Counted from the first letter of the stretch, positions 36,843 to 47,198 are shown. The stretch is DNA of 64,000 bases from Jeotgalibaca ciconiae (GCF_003955755.1 NZ_CP034465.1:868001-932000); one strand, 5' to 3'. The notes: generated by a model not told the origin, from the letters alone. A program made the numbers and translations.

Positions 36843-37619
36843 TAGGTAGTAATGAACGTGTTCAAGTTCCTGAATAATATTTCTTTTAGTTTGCAAGATT
36901 GCTTGGACTACTTTTTTCTCTAATTCAGGCGTTCGCCGATATGACGGCATGCTGACGCTGAAAGCACCATAATTAGTAGAGTCCACTGATAGTGTCGTCC
37001 CGATACAGAATACTTCGATTTGTTCTTCACTATTATCGAAAGCATAGCCATTTTGACGGATTTCTTTTAATTCTTCTTTTAAAACTTCAGGATCGACAAT
37101 TGTATATGGTGTAAAACTTCTCATTTCAACACGTGAAAAATAGCCTTCTAATTCTTCGGCAGTGCATTCTGCTAAAATAGCCTTCCCCATCGCTGACGCA
37201 TACATGGGTTTGGAAAAACCGATTCGCGAAGTGGTGACAACAATTGGTCGAGTCGACTCTAGTTTGTTCATATATAATATTTCATCACCTTCACGAATTG
37301 AAAGATGAACCGTTTCATCCAATCTTGCATGTAATTCTTTTAAATAGGGATAGGCAATTTTTGAAATCGTTAAATCATTTAAATACTGATTGGCATACTT
37401 GACCAATCCGCTTCCTAACTGAAAGGTCTTATTTTTAGGATTCCGGTATACATACCCTATTAATTCCAATGTTGATAGAATTTTAGAAACCGTAGAATTC
37501 GTCATTTCTGTTTTACTGGCAATAATATGTAATGGCTGAGGTTCACTTTCTACAGATAAAAAGCTGAGTATTTTTTCAGCTTTTAATAGCACTGTTCCAT
37601 AAGGTTGCTGTTGACTCAT
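36840..37619 (-). CDS. IclR-family regulator, KdgR-like
   Basis: A 259-residue IclR protein. The N-terminal winged helix lies in about residues 10-70 and the C-terminal effector domain includes SAMGKAILAE and FSVSMPSYR. It is a paralogue of the regulator at 48031 (YGTVLLKAEKIL versus YGTVLIKSDLIL). Next to kdgK, a role controlling KDG-pathway genes through TTTCC-N5-GGAAA sites is inferred. Length is normal. Confidence 0.85.
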   Translation of the reverse strand: MSQQQPYGTVLLKAEKILSFLSVESEPQPLHIIASKTEMTNSTVSKILSTLELIGYVYRNPKNKTFQLGSGLVKYANQYLNDLTISKIAYPYLKELHARLDETVHLSIREGDEILYMNKLESTRPIVVTTSRIGFSKPMYASAMGKAILAECTAEELEGYFSRVEMRSFTPYTIVDPEVLKEELKEIRQNGYAFDNSEEQIEVFCIGTTLSVDSTNYGAFSVSMPSYRRTPELEKKVVQAILQTKRNIIQELEHVHYYL

Positions 37620-37776
37620 TTTTCATACTCCATTCTGATCACGTTCGTCGTTCTTATCAATATATGCCAAAAAACAACTGTTTGCAATCTTCCAACTACG
37701 AATTTTATTATTTCACTTTTGCGCTGGTCAAATTTATGAGATACTACTAAGCGTGACTGAAAACGGAGGGAATAGA

Positions 37777-38778
37777 ATGATTTATATTCAAGAAGCTATT
37801 TTACATATTTTTGATTTGAACAGCAACGAGCCCATTTTTTCTTTTGCTGGCCTAGATATCACGGAGAAATTTACCTTAGATTACATTCATGCAATGATAG
37901 AAAAAGTGGAAGACTCAGACAACATGAAGACAGGAATGCTTGCAGATACGAATCCCTTAATCCAAACTTTTTCCACTATTGAAGAAGATTTTATTGAGAC
38001 GACGAAAATTCTAACCGAAAAATTCTTTTCCATTACTAAAATTAATCCAGAAATTCCTGCAGCCGATTTATTATTTGTCCATTTTACTTTGGATGAAGTG
38101 CCTTGTTTGGGACTTTTTAAGTTAAATTATTCTGACAGCATCACGCACCATGTCTCTTATGAAGAAGAAACACTGACCAATCAATTAATTATTAACCGTT
38201 CAATTTTACCGAGTGCACGTCAAGCAATCCAAGAAGGAATGGTTTTAAACTTAATGAATATGGAATACCACGTTATTGAGAAAAAACATATGATCGATGA
38301 ACTAGCAGAGAAGATTTATTATTTTACCGAGTTATTCTTAGAAGATAAACCTCAACCAAGCTTGAAAGAAAACATTTCAATCATAAAAAAAGCCGTTCAA
38401 AAAACAGGAAAAGCCTTTAATGACGCGGAATTCCAAGTGCTTGCAGATACAAAAGAAGCGCTGGTTCACAGTATGACGGAGGAAAACGTCATTGATAACC
38501 AAGTAATTGCCGAAACCCTTTACGGTGATAATTACGCTAAAAAAGAGAAGTTTTTTGAAGAAATAAATGAAATGGGCTACGTGGATCGTGCCCCTGCTGA
38601 AGTAGCAGTGGCTGGACCAAAATACTCCAAGCAAAAATTTCGTCTAGATAATGGAATTGAAATCAGTATTCCTCTAGAGTTATATAAAGATCCTGAAGTC
38701 GTCGAGTTTATTAATAATCCAGATGGAACAACTTCGGTTATTATTAAAAACATCGAAAAAATAAAGAATCTATTTTAG
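37777..38778 (+). CDS. 37-kDa nucleoid-associated protein (NdpA/YejK family)
   Basis: A 333-residue protein of the NdpA family (AILHIFDLNSNEPIFS at the start, DYIHAMIEK). These proteins associate with the nucleoid, but the biochemical role is not settled. The start at 37777 has CGGAGGGAAT 6 bases before it; an upstream GTG lacks an RBS. It stands as a single gene with the carboxyethylornithine synthase next. Confidence 0.8.
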   Translation: MIYIQEAILHIFDLNSNEPIFSFAGLDITEKFTLDYIHAMIEKVEDSDNMKTGMLADTNPLIQTFSTIEEDFIETTKILTEKFFSITKINPEIPAADLLFVHFTLDEVPCLGLFKLNYSDSITHHVSYEEETLTNQLIINRSILPSARQAIQEGMVLNLMNMEYHVIEKKHMIDELAEKIYYFTELFLEDKPQPSLKENISIIKKAVQKTGKAFNDAEFQVLADTKEALVHSMTEENVIDNQVIAETLYGDNYAKKEKFFEEINEMGYVDRAPAEVAVAGPKYSKQKFRLDNGIEISIPLELYKDPEVVEFINNPDGTTSVIIKNIEKIKNLF

Positions 38779-38890
38779 ATAGAAAAAGCTCTAAAAGGTT
38801 GATTTTAATGTCTTTTTTGCTGGAAGAATGAATGTGTGCTACTCTTAATATAGTGATTCAGAACGTTTAAAACTTGAAGGAGGAGTTCAT

Positions 38891-39832
38891 TTGAGAATAG
38901 GATTTGTGGTTTCGAATTACCCTGGTGAGAAACGTGTTCCTCTTTTGCCTGAAGATATTAAAAACTTTGAAAATGATGTCGTTATCGAAAAAGGTCTTGG
39001 TGCATCGATGGGAATCAGCGACCGTGCTTATATCGTAGCTGGCTGCACGGTTTTAAGCAGAAAACAAGTATTTGCAAATTGTAATACGATTGTTTCCTTA
39101 AAACTACTACAAGCTGAAGACTATGAGCACCTTCGCGAAGGTCAAATGATTATTGGATGGACTCATCCAGAAGAGACTGGAAAATCATTTATGGACGAGC
39201 AGGCCATTCCAAAGAAACTAATTATTGTCGATTTGGATAATATTACACCTGCTATCTATTATGGAGATCGCTCTATCGAAATTCCATGGATTCCACGGAA
39301 TTTTATATATAAAAATAGTATAAATGCTGGTTTCTCCGCTACACTTCATGCCTTGATGAGTATCGGCATTATTCCAGACAGCACAGAAAAAATTGCCGTT
39401 CTTGGATCAGGAAATGTTTCGCAAGGTGCTATGAACGCTGTATCGAAGTTCAGTTCAAATGTCCGAATGTTCTATCGAAAAACGCTAGATGAGTTTACTG
39501 ACAATATTAATCAATATGATATTATTATTAATGGTATTCAAATCACACGAGGAACTCCGCATATCCTCACTCTTGAACATCAAAAAAGAATAAAAAATGG
39601 AGCAATTGTCATTGATGCCGCAGCTGATGGAGACGGTGCAATTGAAGGCATCGAATATACACCTATTGAAGAACCTTTTTATAAAAAAGATGGTACGTAT
39701 TATTATTGTGTAAATAACGCACCTACAATCTTCTACCGAAATGCAAGTCGAGATATCAGTAAATCCTTTAGTAAGTGGGTTTATCAAGATAATGTCAAAA
39801 AGTTCTATGATTTAGCAAAAGAAATTATGTGA
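38891..39832 (+). CDS. ceo: N5-(carboxyethyl)ornithine synthase
   Basis: A 313-residue NAD(P)-dependent opine-type dehydrogenase of the alanine dehydrogenase fold, with GEKRVPLLPEDI near 12-23 and a nucleotide-binding loop AVLGSGNVSQGA. The length and sequence match lactococcal CEOS, also 313 residues, which condenses pyruvate with the side chain of ornithine or lysine. Start TTG 38891 is supported by AAGGAGGAG. No arginine or ornithine genes are adjacent. Confidence 0.85.
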   Translation: MRIGFVVSNYPGEKRVPLLPEDIKNFENDVVIEKGLGASMGISDRAYIVAGCTVLSRKQVFANCNTIVSLKLLQAEDYEHLREGQMIIGWTHPEETGKSFMDEQAIPKKLIIVDLDNITPAIYYGDRSIEIPWIPRNFIYKNSINAGFSATLHALMSIGIIPDSTEKIAVLGSGNVSQGAMNAVSKFSSNVRMFYRKTLDEFTDNINQYDIIINGIQITRGTPHILTLEHQKRIKNGAIVIDAAADGDGAIEGIEYTPIEEPFYKKDGTYYYCVNNAPTIFYRNASRDISKSFSKWVYQDNVKKFYDLAKEIM

Positions 39833-39854
39833 TTAGATAAGATGAGGCTTGAAA

Positions 39855-39883
39855 GAGGAGCCGGGAAAAAATTCCCGGCCCTC
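39855..39883 (+). terminator. Terminator of ceo
   Basis: GAGGAGCCGGGAA / TTCCCGGCCCTC hairpin 22 bases past the stop. The T run is weak. Confidence 0.65.
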
Positions 39884-39899
39884 TAGTATTAACGAATAA

Positions 39900-40027
39900 T
39901 AGTGGTGTAAACGTGCTCAAAAAGGCAGATCCGACCTCCACTTCACGAATAATGCGCGGATGGTCTTCGTCCATCCTGTGCTTATTCGTTCCAGTGATTC
40001 GGATCTAAACGCCTTTTTTCCCACTCT
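39900..40027 (-). repeat. Dispersed repeat family 2, copy 1
   Basis: Read on the minus strand it begins AGTGGGAAAAAAGGCGTTTAG, then a CCGAATC block, CTGGAACGAATAA and a hairpin. Outer arms CGAATAA / TTATTCG and inner GGATGG / CCATCC are at 39946-39988. The related copy at 61329 has the same flanks but a different stem. A palindromic outer pair AAAAAGGCAGATCCGA / TCGGATC..CGCCTTTTT also exists. Confidence 0.75.
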
Positions 40028-40098
40028 CTCTTTTTCGTCAGAAATTTCAAAGCGTGTTTAATCGATGGAAGAAAATACTTATTTTATTCTAATCTACC

Positions 40099-40127
40099 AA
40101 AAAACCGAGCCAGCAGCTCGGTTTTTT
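40099..40127. terminator. Terminator between convergent genes
   Basis: AAAAAACCGAG / CTCGGTTTTTT with a 7-base loop, between ceo and the ABC exporter genes. Confidence 0.85.
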
Positions 40128-40128
40128 C

Positions 40129-40289
40129 TTATAGACTAGGGGATTATAAGTTCAGCCATCAATGTCTAGCTTCCAAGTCCTGAGCTAGTGAAAAAAAGAT
40201 AAATTTGCCCCATTGCGCGCTTCGCTGCTCATTCAGGGTCAAATTTCCTATTTTTTCATAGGTCAAGGCGGACTTGTCCGCTTTTCTTA
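40129..40289 (+). repeat. Dispersed intergenic repeat family 1, copy 2
   Basis: Nearly identical to 28476-28635 over its whole length (a few substitutions, such as TAGCTTCC for TAGCTCCC). Its right end supplies the TAA stop codon of the ABC exporter gene at 40287-40289, so the repeat reaches the coding sequence. Confidence 0.9.
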
Positions 40290-42068
40290 CATCTTTTTCA
40301 ATAATTCTGACTGAGTTCTATAAAGTTCATAGTAACGGCCTCGTTGTCTGATCAGTTCCGCATGGGAACCGGACTCCAATATCTTGCGATCTCCGATAAA
40401 GAAAATACGGTCACTATTGCGGATGGTGGATAGGCGGTGAGCAACGATGAAAGCAGTACGTCCTTCCAATAAGTGATCCAGCCCTTCTTGTAAAAGAACC
40501 TCTGTTTGAGTATCGATACTCGAAGTTGCTTCATCCAGTATAAGCACTTTCGGATCTGACAGAAGCGTTCGAGCGAATGATATCAATTGACGCTGTCCTG
40601 CTGAAAGCGTACTCCCGCGTTCTTGAACAACTGTATGATAACCTTCCTTTAGCTCTTTAATAAAATCATGTGCACGAACCACTTTTGCTGCTTCCTTAAC
40701 TTCTTCTTCTGTGGCATCCAATTTTCCATAACGAATGTTTTCTAGTATAGTGCCCGAAAAGATGAATGTATCTTGTAACATTACCCCTACTTCATGTCGC
40801 AAAGATTTTAAGGTCACATCACGCACATCGATGCCGTCAATCAAAATTTGACCCTCTTGGATATCATAAAAACGTGAAATCAAGTTTGTGATCGTTGATT
40901 TTCCGGCCCCGGTTGGTCCGACTAGCGCAATGGTCTCGCCAGGCTTCACGTGGAAAGAGAGGTGCTCGAATATATTTTGACCTTCTTTATAACCAAACGT
41001 TACATCTTGGAATACAACATCTCCTTTTACTGGCGGCATTTCGAAAGCATCGGGTGCCTCGACAATAACCGGCTCCAAATCCATCATTTCAAACACTTGA
41101 TCCAGGTAAACGGTACCCGAGACCAAAGAATTATAAAAGTTTCCTAAGTTAATAATCGGATTCCAGAAGTTGGTTACATAAGCAACAAAGGCAATCAAAA
41201 CCCCTGTCGAGACGTCCACTCCTAGACCTCGGATGCCTGCAAAATAAATAAAGGCAATCGTCAGCGTAGAAATATTTTGCACAATCGGACCAAGTAAAAA
41301 TTGTACTCGAACAGCTTTCATCCAGGAGCTGCGTTGCTGATCGCTAACTTTGGCAAAAATATCGTAGTTCATATTTTCCCTTGTATAAGATTGTGTCGTT
41401 TTGATTCCTTCAATTGATTCATGAATATAGGCATTCAGGTTCGACTGCTTTTCGCTCAATTCTTCATATGCTATTCTTTGTTTATTTTTAATAATCATGG
41501 TCACAACAAATAGAAGCGGTAGTAAAATAAAACTGTATAAAGTTAATACAACATCAATGGAAAGCATAATAGCCAATGTCACCACAATGCTGAGAATATC
41601 AGAGATTACCGTAATCAAGCCCGAAGATAGAATGTTACTCAAAGCATTGATGTAGTTAACAATTCGTGTCAAAATTTTACCATGCGGTCTACTGTCAAAA
41701 AATTTAAATGATAGTTTTTGCATATGGTTAAATAAATCAGATCGAATATCTCGCAATACATTCTGTCCGAGCATCGTAATTTGAAAAATACGGTAACGAG
41801 TAGCAAATCCGTTTAGGATTATTGCAACTGTATACAAAATAACTACCCATAAAAGCGCGTTGGTATCTTGATTGGGTATGGCCTCATCAATCACATAACT
41901 GGTCAAATAGGGTCCTAAAATAAGAACTAGATTCGAGAAAATGATTACCAGCAATAATTTAACAATTAGTGATTGATAAGGTTGTAAATAGCGGCCCAGT
42001 CTTTTAAAGTTTGCCGTGTTAATTTTATTCTTTTTCTTATCTTTAATCTCAATGTAATCCTGACTCAT
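40287..42068 (-). CDS. ABC exporter subunit, LmrD-like
   Basis: A 593-residue half-transporter, six-helix membrane domain followed by the ATPase domain. Walker A is GPTGAGKSTI, signature LSAGQRQ and Walker B LILDEATSSID with the catalytic Glu present. The signature is altered (LSAGQ) while the partner has LSGGQ. This is the pattern of heterodimeric exporters such as LmrCD/BmrCD. It overlaps the partner gene by 20 bases. Substrate (drug, lipid or peptide) unknown. Confidence 0.9.
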   Translation of the reverse strand: MSQDYIEIKDKKKNKINTANFKRLGRYLQPYQSLIVKLLLVIIFSNLVLILGPYLTSYVIDEAIPNQDTNALLWVVILYTVAIILNGFATRYRIFQITMLGQNVLRDIRSDLFNHMQKLSFKFFDSRPHGKILTRIVNYINALSNILSSGLITVISDILSIVVTLAIMLSIDVVLTLYSFILLPLLFVVTMIIKNKQRIAYEELSEKQSNLNAYIHESIEGIKTTQSYTRENMNYDIFAKVSDQQRSSWMKAVRVQFLLGPIVQNISTLTIAFIYFAGIRGLGVDVSTGVLIAFVAYVTNFWNPIINLGNFYNSLVSGTVYLDQVFEMMDLEPVIVEAPDAFEMPPVKGDVVFQDVTFGYKEGQNIFEHLSFHVKPGETIALVGPTGAGKSTITNLISRFYDIQEGQILIDGIDVRDVTLKSLRHEVGVMLQDTFIFSGTILENIRYGKLDATEEEVKEAAKVVRAHDFIKELKEGYHTVVQERGSTLSAGQRQLISFARTLLSDPKVLILDEATSSIDTQTEVLLQEGLDHLLEGRTAFIVAHRLSTIRNSDRIFFIGDRKILESGSHAELIRQRGRYYELYRTQSELLKKM

Positions 42069-43815
42069 CTTGGTCCCCCTCCTCTACATCCGCTTGCCCT
42101 AATTGTTCTTCATAAATATGTGCGTAAGCCCCTCCACGTGCCAAAAGTTCTTCGTGAGTTCCCTGTTCAATAATTGCCCCTTTAGAAAGGATGAGAATCT
42201 TATCTGAATTTTTAACGGAAGAAATACGATTGGCGATGATGATGGTTGTTTTTCGTTCGCTTGACTTCTGCAACCCTTCTTGGATTTTCACTTCTGTTTC
42301 CATGTCTACAGCCGAAGTGGTATCATCCAAGATTAAAATAGAGGGATCTTTAATCAAGCCACGTGCCAAGGATAAACGCTGTTTCTGACCTCCAGAGAGT
42401 CCGCTTCCTCGTTCCCCTAAATATGTATCATATTGTTGCGGCATTCGTTCAATAAACTGGCTGGCATCAGCCACTTGTGCCACGCGTTGCACGGCTTCGA
42501 ATCTTGCTCCAGGTGTCCCGTATGAAATATTTTCCCGGATTGTATCAGAAAACAGGAATACATCCTGCATAACAATCGCTACATTTTGTCGTAAATCAAT
42601 GACATTAATTTCTTTTACATCCATTCCATCCAATAATACACGACCTTCTGTTGGATCAAAAAATCTGGATATCAAATTCACTAGGGTAGATTTTCCTGAA
42701 CCAGTTTCACCCAAGACACCCAAGGTTTGACCAGCTTCAACTTTAAAATTGATGTCTCGCAAAACTTCCGTATCCGGATCGTCAGCAAAAGCAAAAGAAA
42801 CATGTTGGAATTCAATTTCCCCTCGCAAGGAATCAACCGTTTTTTGTGAACTGACAGGAATTTTTGGCTCAGTTGCCAACATCTGCCTAATTTTATATGT
42901 GCTGGCATTGTAATTCTGAATATCATTTACATGATTTCCAACATTGCGCATGGGAATATTCAGCATCCAAATTAATCCATTAAAAGTAACAAGATTCCCG
43001 ATCGTCATCGTGCCTTGGAGAACAAATAATCCTCCCAGACCAATCGAAATTACTGACATGAATCCTGCGAATGTTTCGATAATCGGCAAATAGACACTCG
43101 ATATTTCTGCTGACTCCAAATTTCGTTTTCTGAAGTCTTCGTTTCGAACATTAAATTTTTCAATCTCAAATTCTTCTCGAGCAAATGCCTTTACAACTTT
43201 GTTTCCACCAATATGCTCCTCTACCATTGAATTCAGACGAGAAAAACTTTCCCGTATGTGATAAAAAGCTTGATTCGCTTTTCGTGATAAAAAAATGGTT
43301 AAGACTGCGATAAATGGTGTGACAGTCAATAGTGCTAGAGTTAAGCGCCATTCAAAAGCTGCTAAGAAAATTAGTGCTGAAACAAACAGTATGACATTGT
43401 CTAAAATATTGAAATAAGTCCATGCTACAGCATGACGAATAGCGTCAGTGTCGCCCGTCATCCGCGCCATTATATCGCCCACTCGCGTTGTATTGAAATA
43501 AGTAAAGTCAAGTTCTTGCAATTTCACATACAAATCTTCTCGTATTTTGTATAAAATATTTTGGCTGATTTGTTCGAATTGAATTTGGAATACATACCGT
43601 AATAGCATTCGAATAAATGTAGCTATGACCATTATTGCCAGCAAGGGAATTAATAAATTCATTTCTCCCCCAGTAATCACTCGATCTACCATAAGTCCCC
43701 CAATGTAAGGAGTTACGATATTCATGAAGGCTGCCACGATCGTCAGCAGACTCGCCCAAGTCCATCCAAACCAGTAAGGTGAGAGGTACTTCATAACCCA
43801 CTTGATACTACTCAT
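42049..43815 (-). CDS. ABC exporter subunit, LmrC-like
   Basis: A 588-residue half-transporter with Walker A GETGSGKSTL, signature LSGGQKQ and Walker B LILDDTTSAVD. The second D replaces the catalytic Glu, so its own composite site is degenerate, as expected for the first partner of a heterodimer. Divergent from the AraC regulator at 44057 across about 240 bases that hold no feature I recognise beyond AT-rich sequence. Confidence 0.9.
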   Translation of the reverse strand: MSSIKWVMKYLSPYWFGWTWASLLTIVAAFMNIVTPYIGGLMVDRVITGGEMNLLIPLLAIMVIATFIRMLLRYVFQIQFEQISQNILYKIREDLYVKLQELDFTYFNTTRVGDIMARMTGDTDAIRHAVAWTYFNILDNVILFVSALIFLAAFEWRLTLALLTVTPFIAVLTIFLSRKANQAFYHIRESFSRLNSMVEEHIGGNKVVKAFAREEFEIEKFNVRNEDFRKRNLESAEISSVYLPIIETFAGFMSVISIGLGGLFVLQGTMTIGNLVTFNGLIWMLNIPMRNVGNHVNDIQNYNASTYKIRQMLATEPKIPVSSQKTVDSLRGEIEFQHVSFAFADDPDTEVLRDINFKVEAGQTLGVLGETGSGKSTLVNLISRFFDPTEGRVLLDGMDVKEINVIDLRQNVAIVMQDVFLFSDTIRENISYGTPGARFEAVQRVAQVADASQFIERMPQQYDTYLGERGSGLSGGQKQRLSLARGLIKDPSILILDDTTSAVDMETEVKIQEGLQKSSERKTTIIIANRISSVKNSDKILILSKGAIIEQGTHEELLARGGAYAHIYEEQLGQADVEEGDQDESGLH

Positions 43816-44056
43816 TTTATTATCCCGCCTTTCTTTTTATTTTACTGTCAGTGTATGTTATTTATATGCAAGTTCGAATGGAATTTACTATCAAATAGAA
43901 TGGACATTATTATCTAGAAAGAGTTTTTATTCATTAGTAGTTACACAACAATTTTTGTTTCTCATTTCGTCTACAAAATGAGTCATCTCCATTGCGTCCG
44001 CTTTCATTAATCGATATACTTTTTAATAAAGAGAAATATAAGTTGGAGGTGATCGA

Positions 44057-44899
44057 ATGCTTAATATTAATGCAAAAACGTTTAATCCAGAAATCCTATA
44101 TGTATTTGATGCGGAGTCGACAGGTCCCCATTCTGGTAAAAATCATCACCATGACTTTTTTGAAATGACGGTTATCTTAGAAGGTGAATCTTTCTATAAT
44201 ATCAACGGCCAGCTACATCAACTAAAAAGCGGTACAATCTTACTATTTAATCCAGGTGTAAAACACTTTGAATTCATACCAGAAGAAAAGAGAAACAAAC
44301 AGCTTCACATCGGCATACGTCACTTCACTATTGAACGTTTTCCACGTGACTATTTCCCTTTCGAAACGACAATCATTCATTTATCTGAGTATAATGAAGC
44401 TTTTTTCCAAACTTGCGAAGAAATTATTAGAGAACGACATGAAGGAAAGAGCGGTTATGATGTCATCCTGAAATCCCTAGTATTAAAATTAATCGTATAT
44501 ATTTTACGCGATAAAAATACAAATGAATTGGAAAACAACGATTTATTATTAACAGAGGATGAACGAGAGCGGCAAGATCTCGTAAACGAAGTTAAACACT
44601 ATATTGAAAGGAACTACATGAAGGAATTGACGTTGAATCAAATAGCTAAAGAGCTTTATTCGAGTCCGGCCAAGATTTCAAGAATTTTCAAAGAACAGCT
44701 AGGGGATACGCCTATCAATTATCTGATTCGTTATCGTTTAGAAAAAGCAAAAACAATGATCGAAAATACCCAAGATATCAGTGTATCTGAGGTTTCTCGT
44801 TTGATTGGTTATGAAGATGCCTACTACTTCAGTAAGCTTTTCAAAAAATATTATGGCAGTTCACCTACACACTACATAAAAAAAGAAGAGCTACTCTAA
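44057..44899 (+). CDS. AraC-family regulator
   Basis: A 280-residue protein with an N-terminal cupin-like sensor (HHHDFFEMTVILEGE, about 29-43) and a C-terminal double helix-turn-helix (SPAKISRIFKEQLGDTP; IGYEDAYYFSKLFKKYYGSSP). It is divergent from the exporter genes and precedes the DUF1576 gene, so either could be its target. RBS TTGGAGGTG precedes the ATG. Confidence 0.85.
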   Translation: MLNINAKTFNPEILYVFDAESTGPHSGKNHHHDFFEMTVILEGESFYNINGQLHQLKSGTILLFNPGVKHFEFIPEEKRNKQLHIGIRHFTIERFPRDYFPFETTIIHLSEYNEAFFQTCEEIIRERHEGKSGYDVILKSLVLKLIVYILRDKNTNELENNDLLLTEDERERQDLVNEVKHYIERNYMKELTLNQIAKELYSSPAKISRIFKEQLGDTPINYLIRYRLEKAKTMIENTQDISVSEVSRLIGYEDAYYFSKLFKKYYGSSPTHYIKKEELL

Positions 44900-45013
44900 A
44901 AAAATCAAAAAAAAGAATATTGTCTTGCCAATTTATTACTATTTCTGCTAAACTTAAAAAATAATTTATTATCTGCCGTTCAATAACTTACCTATCCTAA
45001 AAACAGGAGGAAT

Positions 45014-46351
45014 ATGATGACGACAATTCCAATAGAATCGGCACCTAATTTCGAAACATTGCCTGAAAGAACAAAATACTCTCTTTTTGTTCTATTCAGC
45101 TTTTCTTTAGGAGCTTTAGCTTTTTTATTCAACTCCCCTCAAGAGATTTGGGATGGATTCTGGGAAATCATGCGCTCACCGGCGAATCTTTTAACGGACT
45201 ACATGGCGCTAGCCAATCCTGGCGCTACTTTGCTAAACGCAGCTGTCATGACGCTGCAGGCACTCTATATTGTTTATTTCTGTAAAGCAAAAATAAATGG
45301 ACCCGTGATTGCTGCCTTGTTTCTTATCACAGGCTTTTCTTTTTTTGGCAAAAACTTCTACAATTCTATGCCCATCGTTATTGGCGCTTTATCCTATGCT
45401 TGGATTACTCATAACCCCTTGGAGAAATCTTTATTGGCTGCTTTATTCGGTACCGCTCTTGGACCACTAGTGAGCGAATTGACTTTTAACCAAGGTTTGC
45501 CGCTACCTCTAGGTTTTACCTTGGGAATCAGTGCAGGCTTCATTGCCGGTTTTTCCTTGCCGCCGCTGGCACACCACGTTATTAGTTTTACAAAAGGCTT
45601 TAGTCTTTACAATGTTGGGTTCACATGCGGTTTTGTTGGCACAATTTTTATTTCTTTAATGCGCAGCTTCGGGATGACTATCGAAACCGTTTCAATCATT
45701 TCAAATGATTATACAATTGCTTTTGCCATTATTTTACTCTTTATTTTCTTATTATTGGCTTTCTTTGGATATTATCTAAATCATTGGAGCTTTTATGGAA
45801 TTAAAGAAATTTACCGCCATACTGGACAGCTTTCTACTGACTATATCGAGATTGGTGGAATCGGAGCAACATTAATGAATATGGGCTGGCTTGGAATTTT
45901 TTCAACTGTCTTTATTTTACTGATTGGCGGCGAATTAAGCGGACCTGTTATTGGTGGAATTTTTAGCATCGTTGGCTTTGGTGCTTTTGGAAAAGACTTA
46001 CTCACTTCCGCTCCCATTATGTTGGGAGTGACTTTGATGGCCTCATTAACTTTACATGATGTTCAGTCACCTCCTATTTTGATCGCCATTCTGTTTTCTA
46101 CTACATTATCCCCTATCGCTGGTCGTTATGGTTCTTTTGTAGGGGTGATTACTGGCGCACTGCATTTAACATTGGTGGTAAACGTTGGCTTTTTACATGG
46201 AGGCGTGAACTTGTATAATAATGGTTTCGCGGGCGGAATTGTTGCTGGGGTCATGGTGCCTATTTTAGAAGCAATCCATGTTCATCGTGCTGCACGACTC
46301 AACCCAGCAAGGCAAGAGGTCGATCCAGCTGAAGAAATTGAAAAATTGTAA
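45014..46351 (+). CDS. DUF1576 polytopic membrane protein
   Basis: A 445-residue membrane protein with roughly ten helices in two homologous halves (NPGATLLNAAVMTLQ and IGGIGATLMNMGWLG mark the repeats). It matches the DUF1576 family, for which no function is established. A terminator follows. The RBS ACAGGAGG precedes the start. Confidence 0.75.
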   Translation: MMTTIPIESAPNFETLPERTKYSLFVLFSFSLGALAFLFNSPQEIWDGFWEIMRSPANLLTDYMALANPGATLLNAAVMTLQALYIVYFCKAKINGPVIAALFLITGFSFFGKNFYNSMPIVIGALSYAWITHNPLEKSLLAALFGTALGPLVSELTFNQGLPLPLGFTLGISAGFIAGFSLPPLAHHVISFTKGFSLYNVGFTCGFVGTIFISLMRSFGMTIETVSIISNDYTIAFAIILLFIFLLLAFFGYYLNHWSFYGIKEIYRHTGQLSTDYIEIGGIGATLMNMGWLGIFSTVFILLIGGELSGPVIGGIFSIVGFGAFGKDLLTSAPIMLGVTLMASLTLHDVQSPPILIAILFSTTLSPIAGRYGSFVGVITGALHLTLVVNVGFLHGGVNLYNNGFAGGIVAGVMVPILEAIHVHRAARLNPARQEVDPAEEIEKL

Positions 46352-46412
46352 AAGATATTATATTTAAATGGGTCGATCATATATGGTGTTAGTGCCACAA
46401 AGGGAGATCCAT

Positions 46413-46459
46413 AAAAATAAGCATCTACTTCATACAATACGAAGTAGATGCTTATTTTT
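46413..46459. terminator. Terminator between convergent genes
   Basis: AAAAATAAGCATCTACTTC / GAAGTAGATGCTTATTTTT, a 19-bp stem with a short loop, overlapping the TauE stop. Confidence 0.9.
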
Positions 46460-47198
46460 AAAGTAATAACCGAACTGCAGCGATAGCAGTCGTAAACATA
46501 ATCAAGTATTTATACGTTTTTTCGCTGATGTTATGAATAATCCAAATTCCGATTACAGCCCCAATTCCAATAAATGGTAAAGAAAATGCTGTGTACTTCA
46601 TTGTATCCCATGTGATGGTTCCCCATAAAAAGACATGAAACGGAACTTTCAAAAGGTTCATCAGAAAGAAAAACCATGCGGTTGTTCCAATCATTGATGC
46701 TTTTTGAAGATTTTGAGCGAGAATATAGACATTGAAGATGGGACCAGAAGCATTCCCAACCATGGAAGAAAATCCACTGATAATTCCTACAAACCAATGA
46801 AGGAATTTATTATCAGGTAATTCAACCACTTTTTGTTGTAAGTGACGGATAATTAAAAGAATCAGACAAACTAACACGATTATTCCCATGATAAATTTAA
46901 ATTGTTGGTCATTTAAATAGTTTCCAATAAGTGATCCCAAAACAATTCCCAGAATCGTTGCCGGCATTAATTTAAGCACATCACGCATTCTTCCTTGTTT
47001 TCCATACTTAAAGATTGCTACTAAATCACCAACAATCAGCATGGGTAACATGATGCCAGCTGATTCTTTTCCTCCAAAAATAATTGCCAACATTGCTACA
47101 GCTGGAATGGTTGCCCCTTGAATACCTGCTTTGGAAAAGCCAACGATCAACGCACCAACCGCCAGCATAACAATCTCGATTATTTCCAATCCAAACAT
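46458..47198 (-). CDS. TauE/SafE-family membrane transporter
   Basis: A 246-residue, roughly eight-helix protein of the DUF81/TauE family, with the repeat-half motifs GFSKAGIQGATIPAVAML and GFSSMVGNASGPIFNVYIL. The family exports sulfonates or organic acids, but substrate is unknown. It follows the unknown beta-sandwich protein by 25 bases and a KdgR-like operator lies about 49 bases before the start, so a role with KDG-pathway metabolites is possible. Confidence 0.85.
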   Translation of the reverse strand: MFGLEIIEIVMLAVGALIVGFSKAGIQGATIPAVAMLAIIFGGKESAGIMLPMLIVGDLVAIFKYGKQGRMRDVLKLMPATILGIVLGSLIGNYLNDQQFKFIMGIIVLVCLILLIIRHLQQKVVELPDNKFLHWFVGIISGFSSMVGNASGPIFNVYILAQNLQKASMIGTTAWFFFLMNLLKVPFHVFLWGTITWDTMKYTAFSLPFIGIGAVIGIWIIHNISEKTYKYLIMFTTAIAAVRLLL

